Origin: Monocercomonoides exilis
Lineage: Eukaryota; Preaxostyla; Oxymonadida; Polymastigidae
Length of the DNA stretch: 64,000 nucleotides
Assembly (NCBI GenBank): GCA_001643675.2
Contig: LSRY02000036.1
Location: 56,001-120,000 of the forward strand
Direction of reading: 5' to 3'
The position numbers and the translations under genes were made by a program. Shown one piece after another: positions 1 to 9,176 of the stretch (positions are counted from its first letter, which is position 1; each line of letters opens with the position of its first letter). The notes below the pieces were generated by a model. The model was not told the DNA's origin, did not search any database, and saw only the letters and a program-made list of their open reading frames with translations.

Positions 1-2
1 AT

Positions 3-985
3 GACGACGATGACGATGAGTTTGCATGGGATTTGGAGAGGAGGAGAGAAAGAGCAACAAAAAGAAGAGCAAAATTCGAGACGGCTGTTTTTGACTATGC
101 GAAAGAAGCTGGTTTGTCCAGCACAACATTCAAACCTTCTCCACTTGCTCCTGTTTTCTTCTCTTCTTCTTCTTCAGTTCATGTTTTTTCTTCTTCTTCT
201 TCTAATTCAAATGCTTATTATTCTTATTCTTTTTAAAATACTTCTTCTTCTTTTCCTTCTTCTTCCTCTTCTTCTTCTTTTTTTTCTTTTTCTTCTTCTT
301 CTTCTTCTTCTTCTTCTTCTTCTTCTTCTTCTTCTTCTTCTTCTTCTCCTCCTCCTCCTCCTTCTTCTTCTTCTTCATCAACATCTTCCTCCTCCGCTCT
401 CCCTTTCTCCACTCATAGCATCCTCCCTGCTTCCTTGTGTGTAGCGTCGCTTGTAAATAGCTTCTTGCACATGGAAGACGACCTGCTGCGAACGTTCTCA
501 CAAAGAAGGAGCCTTTTGCAAAAAATTGTGCGGAGGTTTGTGGACAGTGCGAAGAAAGTGGTGGTGCAACCGATACAGAAGTCGATGACGGATCTCGTGA
601 TCTAGTGGAAGGAGCAGCTGAGCAGGGCTATCAACCGGGTGCACGTTGTGGAGGAGGACAATGTCGAGATTGAGATGTTTGAGCAGTTGCGGCTGGTGAA
701 AGTGCTGTGCAGAAAGCGTGTGAATTATCTTGCGCTGATGCTGTGCTCGATGGACTGAGTGGCGCAGTGGTTGTTTGCACTGCCGTCAGTTGGAGTCGGA
801 GAGTTGAATGTGTTCATACGATCAAGGATGGGGTACCGGACGCTGGAGGTAGTGTGGCAGAGGAAATGTGTTTAACTGAGGCACTCTCTGGACGAGGTGG
901 TGAAGGTGAGGAAGGAAGAAGAGGTGATGCGCAACATCACCCTGTTTTTAGATTGTGTATGCTGAACGAGGAGGCAAATACAGCA
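3..985 (+). pseudogene. Nonsense-interrupted coding relic, function unrecognised
   Basis: One reading frame (codons at positions divisible by 3) stays protein-like from base 3 to about 980, broken only by stop codons: TAA 234-236, TAG near 603, TGA near 756, then TAA and TGA further on. The start is acidic then basic (Asp run, WDLERRRERATKRRAKFE), the middle is a Ser tract written by the TTC/TCT microsatellite at 241-380, and from 471 the text reads MEDDLLRTFSQRRSLLQ and helical, charged sequence rich in Leu, Val, Glu and Lys. I see no frameshift over nearly 1 kb. The 5' end lies outside the window. No family was recognised. A decayed gene is the simplest reading. Suppressed or reassigned stops are a weaker alternative, since TGA also occurs in the frame. 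Confidence 0.45.
241..380. repeat. CTT/TTC microsatellite
   Basis: Almost pure (TTC)n with TCC interruptions. It is open in all three plus frames (Leu, Phe or Ser) and in the minus frame reading Lys/Glu. Those extra open frames are artefacts of the repeat. Confidence 0.9.
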
Positions 986-1360
986 TAGATGATAGCGGAT
1001 CAAGTGGAAAATGGAAGGCTAAACAGGAACACAATTTCTCCTTTTTCTTCTTTATTCTTCAATGCCAACATTTCCAATGACTGCTCAGTAAATGGATTCA
1101 ACGCATATACTTCAATAATCGTCGTCAGTGGAGGAAACTTCACAGCTTATGTGTCGGTGCCTCCTGTTTCAACGCTGTTTCTGCAGCTGTTCACAGCAAA
1201 GAGAGAGATTAAAGAGTTGCTGTTGATGTAATCGCTGATTATAATGATGCAGAGGGTGGAGATTTGGTGATAAAAATGGTGGCATTTTGTGAAGGTGCAC
1301 AAAACGATGTGAGATTTTGGAGAAAAAGTGAAAGAGAAAGAGTAATCGATTAATGACTGT
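986..1360. other. No recognised gene; possible tail of the relic
   Basis: A short open stretch at 989-1231 (plus) continues the coding-like composition of the relic to its left but is not in the same frame, and I recognise nothing in it. The stretch ends at the TA target site of the foldback element. Confidence 0.4.
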
Positions 1361-1826
1361 TACCATCGGTGCTTAACCCGCACCCTGGTGCCAAACCCGC
1401 ACCCAGCAAATTTCTTTATAATCGAAAAGTTAATTCTTTCTTTTCAAAGAAGTTCGTTGACGATGGAATTGCTTGAAACTTGTTTAAAAAAATATTATAT
1501 TTTATTTTTTTTAAAAAAAACTTTCAAAAAGATGAATTTTTTATTATTTTGCTCCTAAAAGAGCATTATCGATTTTTACTGAAAAAGAACAAAAGAAGAG
1601 TTAAAAAAATATGTGCATGCTTGTTTGTTAATGTGTTTTCAAATATCTTTATAAGTATTTTTGATTTGATAAATTCTGCAATAAATATCACATTTTCTTT
1701 GTTAGATCGTGCCCATTAATATGTGAAAAACAAATAGAAAGTTCTGCAGCTTCATCGAAAGGGGTTTGTTGAAGTTATTTCTTATGCTTTTTAATCAAAA
1801 ATCGCTCTTCTTATTAATGAACATTG
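1361..1826 (+). repeat. Left terminal inverted repeat of foldback element
   Basis: Matches the reverse complement of 3096-3561. Identity was checked by eye at the termini, around 1440-1500 and at the inner edge (ends in ATTAATGAACATTG). Confidence 0.85.
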
Positions 1827-3095
1827 AAAATGTCATAATTTTATTGTTTATAATTGAGATGATTATGATTATGTTATACACGTTTTATCTAGTATAAAAT
1901 GGAAAAATTCACAGTGGTAGTTGTTCTTTGTGGTTAAAACATGTGTTTTCATGGTTATATGTTATTTATTTTATATTTTATTTTATATTATATGTTTCTT
2001 TTGTATCACATTTGAAAATGAAATATTTTGCTGATGTGTTTACAGTTTGCTGTTAACAGCATTTTAATCTTAATAACATCTTAACTATTGATCATTGATA
2101 ATAATAATGGAGCAAATATTCGCATATTGATATAGAAAACCATGGTTTTTTATACATAAAGAAACCAATTTTTTTCTTTCTTGATGTTTCTGTGTTATTG
2201 CCTAAGCTTGTTAATGATTAAAAAGTTGTGGTTTTCTTGATTATTTGCATTATCATCAACAGTTTTTGTTCTTTTTTTGCACATTATGCTTGAATTTTTA
2301 AACACTTTTCAATTTTGTTTTTGATTCAAATTTCACAATACCAACAAAAATTGAACTGTGATTGCTCTTTTGTAATAAAAATCTTTTAACATAAATATTG
2401 AGCCAAATATCAAATTGAATTAATCACGAAAAAATCTACAAAAAATATGAAAAAATAGAATTTTGATGTTGATAGTTTCAATTAAGCGTTTAATAGGATT
2501 TTGCAAATTTATTCAATATCAAAATATAATATTTCCGAGTGAGTTGTTCAAAAAAACTTATCGAATTATTTTTTGCTGTTTTAATGATGATGACAAATTT
2601 TTAATTCATTGAAAACACATCTATTTCAAGTTTGTATTTGAAAATATCCATAAAGTGTTATTTAAAAATAAAACATAATGCATAGTGCAACAATAAATGA
2701 ATAACAACCTTATTATTGTTAAGTACGAAAATAGTTTCTAACAACAGATTTATAGAAAAAAATTCAAATTAAAAAAAAGAATTATTCTCACTGAATTGAA
2801 TATATAGACATAAAAAAAACGATACTTGACAAATGTCAATTCAATTAATATTAATATGTTTGATGAGAATCAGTAAATAATAAATTCATAAATAAAAAAC
2901 GATCAATTTTTCTCGAGCAAAAAATTTTGAGAAAAAAAAAACAGATGAAAATAATCAATAAAATGTTGAAGAAATAATACATCTGTAACTAACTCAAAAA
3001 GGTATCAAAGCACAATTGAAACATTGAAACGAAATAATAACACATAATGAACAATTAATTAAATTCAATATAGACAAGCAAAACAATAATATTTA

Positions 3096-3561
3096 CAATG
3101 TTCATTAATAAGAAGAGCGATTTTTGATTAAAAAGCATAAGAAATAACTTCAACAAACCCCTTTCGATGAAGCTGCAGAACTTTCTATTTGTTTTTCACA
3201 TATTAATGGGCACGATCTAACAAAGAAAATGTGATATTTATTGCAGAATTTATCAAATCAAAAATACTTATAAAGATATTTGAAAACACATTAACAAACA
3301 AGCATGCACATATTTTTTTAACTCTTCTTTTGTTCTTTTTCAGTAAAAATCGATAATGCTCTTTTAGGAGCAAAATAATAAAAAATTCATCTTTTTGAAA
3401 GTTTTTTTTAAAAAAAATAAAATATAATATTTTTTTAAACAAGTTTCAAGCAATTCCATCGTCAACGAACTTCTTTGAAAAGAAAGAATTAACTTTTCGA
3501 TTATAAAGAAATTTGCTGGGTGCGGGTTTGGCACCAGGGTGCGGGTTAAGCACCGATGGTA
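3096..3561 (-). repeat. Right terminal inverted repeat of foldback element
   Basis: Reverse complement of the left arm. The terminal TA at 3560-3561 pairs with the TA at 1361-1362. Confidence 0.85.
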
Positions 3562-4147
3562 TTGTTATCATTTTAATTAATTTTTTATTTTTCAATTATT
3601 TTTATTTTCAAAGTTATTATTCTCATTTTATCTGCTTTTTCATCATCTTCTTCTTCTTCAACTTCTCCTTCATTTTCATTTTTATCTATTTCTTTTTTTT
3701 CATGTTTCTCCTCTTGGAGCAACGGTTCAAACACTGTCCGTTCATTAATCCAGAAGTTTCTATTATTTCAGAAAAAAAAATTTTTTTGATTTTTCATGGG
3801 TAACATGTTTACCTCAAACGTTTCCACATTTTTTGGGCTGTTAAAAGTGCATGTTTTCCATTGAAGATAAATGACCGGTCTTCTTGATCAAATAGTTATT
3901 ATTGACTGAAAAACACTAAAATTTCATGATTTGAACAAGAAAATACTTATAAATATAATTGTCATAATCAGTCTTTTTCAAAAAGGAAGCACTTGTTCAC
4001 ATGAAAATAACAAGCTATTTCTTTCCTGGAGTCTGCATTGTCTATTTCCTTCAAGCTCATTTCAATGAACATTTTATTTCAAATTCCATCTGAAAAAAAA
4101 GTTGTTCTTTTTATGTTAGCAATGCGATCTGGAAAATCTTTCAGGTT
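3562..4147. other. Intergenic, no gene seen
   Basis: T-rich tracts (3570-3720) followed by AT-rich sequence. The open frame at 3513-3803 starts inside the foldback arm and is Phe/Ile-rich low complexity, so it is not annotated. Confidence 0.5.
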
Positions 4148-5217
4148 TTATTTGAAGCGTTTTCCTGTCGACGTGAGTGATGTCTGAGAAGTGCTTGTCC
4201 ATCTGAGCAGTCGAATGTGACTCTTCACCGTCTGTGTTATCTTTCGTGCGCCGCACCTGCTTGATGGAGACGCGGGTGGGTAGCAGGGTGAGGAAGGAGT
4301 GAAAAGAGGGGGGTTAGAGAAGCAGTGCGGAAGTGCTTGATGCTCGTTGGATGAGAACGCAGCAAAGGTAAATGAATTGTGGTTTTCTTGATGTGTTTCT
4401 GGACGAGAAATGATGTTTTGTGCTTTTTCTATTGTTTCATTGCATTTGGACAGCAAATAGCTTTGTTTGCCTTGTGATATTGCTTCAGAAGAAGAGTTGT
4501 GGGGTTCTTTTGTTGTTTTGTGTTCTCTTTTCACTTCATCAATATTCGCTTCATTCTGCTTCAGAATGTCCCTTCTGGTCAGCCCAAACAGCGACAGTAG
4601 CCCATCCACATCGATCCACATGGCGCCTGTTGCCACAAAATAGAGCTTCCATTTCTCTTCCTCACTCAACATGTGCTCGCCAAGAAGGCACAGCATCGCT
4701 GAATAAGCTGCTGAATGAGCGCTGTCGGGAAGCTCTGACTGAGATGTGCTTGAAAATGTTTTGCTTTCATTCAATTCTGTTGATGCTTTTCTTTCGCTTA
4801 GATTAATTTTGGAGTTGCTTATCTCACTTTCTATCTCACTCAATTTCTTTCCCTTTCCTCTTTCTCCATTCTCTTCTTCAGCCTCAGCCTCAGCCTCAGC
4901 CTCCGTTTCCTCCCCTCCCGCTGTCTCCACCCTCCCCAAAAAGCACCCTTTGTCGTCCACTCCTCTCTCCATCACCTCAAAGTCCACCACTCTTCCTCCC
5001 TTCCGATGCCTCCCCAGCAGCGCCGAGTCGCACCACACTCCGATCCCATCCACATTCCACACAAACAGCGTCTTCACTCCTGGCTGCTCAGACAGAATGT
5101 GTGTGAGGGTGCCATTGGCGATGAGAGAGGGCAGCTCGTAGGCGTGTCCCAGGGGCTGCATGCACTGGTCAGGGGTGTTGGAGCGGTAGTCAGCCCAAAG
5201 AAGGTTTGAAACAATTT
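4148..5217 (-). pseudogene. UDPGP-type sugar-1-phosphate nucleotidyltransferase, 5'-truncated
   Basis: The minus-strand frame reads SNLLWADYRSNTPDQC then QPLGHAYELPSLIANGTL, VKTLFVWNVDGIG and, after an acidic low-complexity insert, WKLYFVATGAMWIDVDGLL followed by FGLTRRDIL. The NVD motif, the preceding GH loop and the TxxMWIDxDxLL segment are the pattern of the nucleotidyltransferase fold in UTP:sugar-1-phosphate uridylyltransferases, where Asp coordinates the metal/uridine nucleotide. The family-like region ends near residue 220. The rest (to TGA-side base 4148) is Ser/Glu/Lys-rich and unlike the family. Upstream of SNLL is an in-frame TAA with no AG acceptor, and I found no exons for the N-terminal nucleotide-binding loop in 5223-6100. 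I infer a truncated copy; an unrecognised upstream intron is the alternative. Confidence 0.5.
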
Positions 5218-5222
5218 AGTTG

Positions 5223-6133
5223 ATCTATAAAATTAGATAACTCCAATAGGAAGAGGAAAAAGTTGACTGGGAGTTGAAGGAGGAAGAAGATGAAGATTAA
5301 GAAAATAATATGGATTTCGGTTCAGGCTCCTAATTGGAATTGCATTTTTGTCCTTGTTCAAATGCTTCGACCACGTTCTTTGCATTCATTTCCTTGTATC
5401 CAAAGTCTTCACATTGAATTTCTCTACCTAGTTCCCCACTTCTTTATCAATGGAGAATGTCAGTCAATTGCTAACAAGCAGCTTCAGAGAAATATCAAGC
5501 AGCTGAAAATTTGAAATAATAGCATTATTTTGATAAATAGGCAAAATATAGGCTATACTGATTTTATCAAGACAAATTTTCATTTATTTTGACCTTTCTT
5601 ACAGATCAACTTCAATCTGGAAGAGCAGAGCATCGATTCGCAAGTCGGATTTCTTTAAAAAGGTTGTGCTTTGTTCAGTCTGTGAAGAAGAAGAATTAAA
5701 AGAAGATTCAAATAATTTGAATGTGAAAATGAAAACATTTGAAGAATAATAGATATTTTCGTTCATGATTGGAACTTTGAATATCGTTTTTTAAGCAGAA
5801 GCCATAATGATAATATGTTAATAATTAGTTTGAGAGATTAACACGTATCAAAAAGCAAAATTCAAAACCGTTTTTATTGAAAAACAATTGAATTTGTTTT
5901 TCATAATTTATTATTTCATAATTGATTATTGAATACAACTGGAGTAAAATTGTTTCCCTTCATGCAAACGGAATGGATAGAATCATCCTTCTTTTGTTGA
6001 AACTCTCAATCAGCAAAGCAAATAAAAAAAATTGAAATACAAAATAATTAATTATCGAAAATTATGGAGTGTTTTGATCATCCGATTGAATGATCTTGAA
6101 AATTGCGAGTAGAAATAGAATTAATTTTGAAAC
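5223..6133. other. Intergenic; possible eroded exons of the minus-strand nucleotidyltransferase
   Basis: 5300-5500 has slightly higher complexity, and its minus strand gives coding-like fragments separated by stops, which may be decayed upstream exons of the neighbour. 5520-6100 is AT-rich. I found no terminal repeat matching the right side of the mobile cluster. Confidence 0.35.
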
Positions 6134-6889
6134 ATGGAGCAAAAAAAATTTTCTCATTTGTCAAATTCTCGGAAGAGTGAAAAGTGCACAGAAGCATGGA
6201 ACTTTCTTGTCACCAAATCCGGACACGACGAAGCAACAATGATCAAACATATATTTTTACACACAAACAAGGGGAAAGAATTGTTTTCAGATATCCAAAG
6301 CATATTCAATGGTTTGTATCAAGTCAGTTTTCATGAATTTAATATTTGCAATTTTGAAACAATATTTTTTGAGAAAAAAGCAGGTTCGTCCTATTGCGAA
6401 TGGCATCAGCTTACAATTCAGAGCAAAATAAACACGCGAAAGTTTCATTGCTAAAGTGTGTGTGCAACGAATTCAGTTTAAGGCAGCTTCATGATTGTGG
6501 CTTCCAGTGTTCGCAAGGAAACTGCAATCATGCCAAAAAGAACAGTTCACCCACTAATTTTGACTTTGAATTCACCAATAAGCCTCCTGTTCCACCTTCG
6601 AAAAGAAGTTTGTTCATTTTTATTTTTTTTGTTTTTTGTTTTCTATGAAATTTATTTTTGATTGTATTATCGAGAACTTATCAAAGATGATTATTACATA
6701 TTCAATAATTTTCTTGCGGAAAATTCAACAGAATCAAGCAAGGAATCTCGTCTTTTATTGACAAACAAAAAACGTATTTTCTATTATCTTATCAATATAA
6801 ACTTTGTTGAATATCCTTTATTCGTGTTTATCTTTTTGGGTGTTATTTTGAACAATTATTTTCTATTTAAAAAATACTTTTTTCTATGA
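6134..6889 (+). CDS. Spliced N-terminal transposase-type protein of the mobile cluster
   Basis: Three exons join in frame: 6134-6315, 6384-6607 and from 6687. Intron 1 (68 bp) runs GTATCA...GCAG and intron 2 GTTTGT...CAAAG; both junctions preserve phase (2, then 1). The third exon runs to TGA 6887-6889, or splices out at GTATTT 6774. After an N-terminal helical part the product reads LLKCVCNEFSLRQLHDCGF and then NHAKK, P(x)PPSKR, FNNFLAENST. This order (helical LLxxVxxxF segment, AxKH-like motif, Pro-rich PxxxR, FxxFL) is what I recall for the N-terminal part of a transposase class common in mucoromycete and protist genomes, in which a DDE domain follows. That DDE domain is present at 9173. 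The role is probably DNA recognition; this is inference. Confidence 0.5.
6316..6383 (+). other. Intron 1 of the N-terminal transposase-type gene
   Basis: GTATCA donor and AAAAGCAG acceptor. Splicing joins phase 2 to phase 2 and removes the frame change between the two exons; the unspliced frame instead stops at 6454. Confidence 0.55.
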
Positions 6890-6923
6890 TGATGATTTCA
6901 CTATTATTAATTGTGACAGCCAA

Positions 6924-8189
6924 ATGGAAGAGGACGTTGATCCTTTGAAAAATTACTTTACAGAAGAAGATGATTCGAGTATTTTTATATCAGATATGGA
7001 TACAATTGATGAATCTGAACATGGCGCTATGGATATTTTCGAAAATGAAAGAAACATTTCAGATTCAATTTGTGAATTCCAGGATTCAAATATCCAACAA
7101 TCATTCCTCGAACAATGCAGCGATCCAAATATTGATGACTGGTTTGATATGGGAGAAGTTGAACTGAATGATTTTTCAAGTTCAAAGATGGAAATCGATG
7201 ATGATATGGAGCAGTCAATTTCTGAAGATTTTCCAACAAATGTTCAAAAACAAACTAATATTCAATTTCACAAACCATCAGATAATCGGGTCACAAATTG
7301 CAACAGTTGTAATTCAGCACCTATTCAGTTTTCACCTCTTCAAAATTTCGGAAATACGTGTTATTTGGCTTCGTTAATTCAGATATTTCGAACAATAATA
7401 ATTCGAATGAGTAACAACAATGTGAGGAAAGGAAGGCTTTCTTCTTTTGACAAATATTTATGCGATTTGATAGTGCCTCAAACTTTAGGAACAGAAAAAA
7501 ACGGATCATTCAGAAATTCATCATGGACAAACATGTTCATAGACAAATGGGAGGGGAAACATCACCTTAAGAAAAGAAATCAACAGGAGTTCTACAATTC
7601 TTTTCTTAGTCTTTTCAGTGATATCTCATCTTGCATTCCAATCATATCTAACGAAATGATGACTTCTGTAAGCTTCCCGAGAAAATGCACGAATTGTGAT
7701 TGTGTATCAATTGGTGCAACTGAACAATCACCGATAATCAGACTTCAAGGAGATGATTTGATAACAGCATTCAATGAATCATATTCCTATTCAAATAAAA
7801 ATATAAACAATAAAAAAGCCTATTGTGAATGTTGTTGTAATGTCACACGTCAATTATCCGTTTTGAACATATCAAAATTTCCGAATTTTCTATCAATTTC
7901 TCTCGAGAAAACAAAAGCCAAACATGCCATAACGCAAAATGTTTATGAAACAATTTCTTTTTCAACAAAAAATGGAGTTTGGAATGTTAGTGAAACGCCA
8001 AATGTTGGAGCTCATATCTATTCACTTGTTGCCCAACTTTTTCATTCTGGATCAACAGACAATGGACATTTCTTTTCTATATGCAAAGTATTCAACAACT
8101 CAAGTGTCTTCGAAGAAAACACAAATTGGATTCGATGTGATGATGAAAGCATCACAGAAATAAACGACAATTTGAACTCTTATTATTAA
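6924..8189 (+). CDS. Ubiquitin-specific protease (USP, peptidase C19) carried by the mobile cluster
   Basis: 421 codons from ATG 6924 to TAA 8187-8189. Residues 1-135 are acidic and disordered. The Cys box reads LQNFGNTCYLASLIQIF with catalytic Cys at about 146. A zinc-ribbon-like pair (CTNCDC and YCECCC) lies in the middle, as in many USPs. The His box is NGHFFSICKV with His at about 382, followed by WIRCDDESI, where the third catalytic residue normally lies. USPs hydrolyse isopeptide bonds after ubiquitin Gly76. The domain normally finishes with a strand like AYLLFY; here a matching stretch, PLLSIYKL, occurs in the same frame just after the TAA, so the stop seems to cut off the last strand. 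The same frame stays open to 9176. Flanking transposase ORFs on the same strand imply that the gene travels with the transposon. Confidence 0.8.
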   Translation: MEEDVDPLKNYFTEEDDSSIFISDMDTIDESEHGAMDIFENERNISDSICEFQDSNIQQSFLEQCSDPNIDDWFDMGEVELNDFSSSKMEIDDDMEQSISEDFPTNVQKQTNIQFHKPSDNRVTNCNSCNSAPIQFSPLQNFGNTCYLASLIQIFRTIIIRMSNNNVRKGRLSSFDKYLCDLIVPQTLGTEKNGSFRNSSWTNMFIDKWEGKHHLKKRNQQEFYNSFLSLFSDISSCIPIISNEMMTSVSFPRKCTNCDCVSIGATEQSPIIRLQGDDLITAFNESYSYSNKNINNKKAYCECCCNVTRQLSVLNISKFPNFLSISLEKTKAKHAITQNVYETISFSTKNGVWNVSETPNVGAHIYSLVAQLFHSGSTDNGHFFSICKVFNNSSVFEENTNWIRCDDESITEINDNLNSYY

Positions 8190-9176
8190 AATCATTTGAA
8201 AGGAAAATCATTTCCTCTCTTATCAATATACAAATTAAATGATTCATTCAATACTGGTTTTCTCTCATATCCCATTTCACCCAATATATGTTCTTTTCCA
8301 CCGAATCAACAAAGCTTATCAACAAAATGTGATAATTCGGGAAATAACATAGATTCATTTCAATCAACAATATCACAAAATTGTTCAACTGTTAATAATC
8401 AAACTGATACAAACATTTCACATGTATCCAACGATACACACACACATTTATCATCTCTCATTTCACCAATATTTCGTGAGAGTAAAATGGATTCATTTCA
8501 CTCAACAGCTTGCATTTGTGGTACTTCATCTATATCTCTGTGTGAGAACAGAAATTCCACAAGTATTGAATCAAAAGCTGATTCATCAATGTTGCATTTG
8601 CAAGTTAATCAAAATTTGAATATTTGCAACAAAGTCTTTGATTCAAAATTCAACACTTCATATAGCGGAGAACACAATGCGAAAATGCAACAACCAACAA
8701 CAAGCTGTGGCGTTTTAAAACTCTCCCAGCCAACACTTTATTTCAACGGCTCAAATCCACCTTTTCTCAAAAAAAATAAAAACACTCATGAAGGAACTGA
8801 AATAGACGACTGTATTTCAGATGAAGTTAAAACTTCAATGTTTTTATTCGATAAAGATATCGGTAATTCATTATGCAAAAAGCCACTTCAATGCAGGAAA
8901 AATGAACAATTAGATACAGAAAATATCAAACACATTGAATCGAAATCAATTTTCCCACATCGAAATATTTTTCCTTCACGTTCAACATGTAAGGTTGATT
9001 GCAACAAATCTCAACATAATAGTCATCAAACGTCAAAATATATCAGTTCAAAATCTTCACGTCAGAATTGTTTGAAAACCCCACCAAGGTTAATTAATAC
9101 TACAAAGGCTGAATTATACGACAAATTAACAAAAACAACAAGTTTAAAGATGCAAAAAAGGACATTTTCAAAATGA
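8190..9176 (+). CDS. Ser/Asn-rich C-terminal extension, in frame after the USP stop
   Basis: This frame is the same as the USP frame and runs open from the TAA at 8187 to TGA 9174-9176. It begins with PLLSIYKL, resembling the closing strand of the USP fold, then about 300 residues rich in Ser, Asn, Thr and Gln with scattered Cys (for example CICGTSSISLC) and no domain I recognise. There is no ATG close to its start. The simplest model is one roughly 750-residue protein in which a nonsense mutation (CAA to TAA is one base) created the stop, or in which the stop is read through. The end overlaps the next start codon as ATGA at 9173-9176. Confidence 0.5.
   Translation, partial: NHLKGKSFPLLSIYKLNDSFNTGFLSYPISPNICSFPPNQQSLSTKCDNSGNNIDSFQSTISQNCSTVNNQTDTNISHVSNDTHTHLSSLISPIFRESKMDSFHSTACICGTSSISLCENRNSTSIESKADSSMLHLQVNQNLNICNKVFDSKFNTSYSGEHNAKMQQPTTSCGVLKLSQPTLYFNGSNPPFLKKNKNTHEGTEIDDCISDEVKTSMFLFDKDIGNSLCKKPLQCRKNEQLDTENIKHIESKSIFPHRNIFPSRSTCKVDCNKSQHNSHQTSKYISSKSSRQNCLKTPPRLINTTKAELYDKLTKTTSLKMQKRTFSK

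Larger units (their letters stand above)
1361..3561. mobile_element. Foldback/MITE-like DNA transposon, about 2.2 kb
   Basis: Near-perfect inverted arms lie at about 1361-1826 and 3096-3561 (466 bp each). The ends read TA-CCATCGGTGC... and ...GCACCGATGG-TA, which fits a TA target-site duplication as in Tc1/mariner-type elements. Each terminus holds AACCCGCACCC twice, 19 bp apart, a likely double transposase site. The 1.27-kb centre (1827-3095) is very AT-rich and has no ORF of note, so the element is non-autonomous. The same 79-codon open frame occurs in both arms (1480-1719 plus, 3203-3442 minus) simply because the arms are identical; I do not count it as a gene. Arm identity suggests recent insertion or conversion between arms. 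Confidence 0.85.

Noticed and set aside
202-501. Poly-Lys/Glu open frame on the minus strand
   Set aside because: Translation of a TTC microsatellite; no unique sequence of protein character.
1480-3442. Identical 79-codon frames in the two arms of the foldback element as a duplicated gene
   Set aside because: Identity is explained by the inverted repeat; composition is Phe/Ile/Lys-rich, typical of translated AT-rich DNA.
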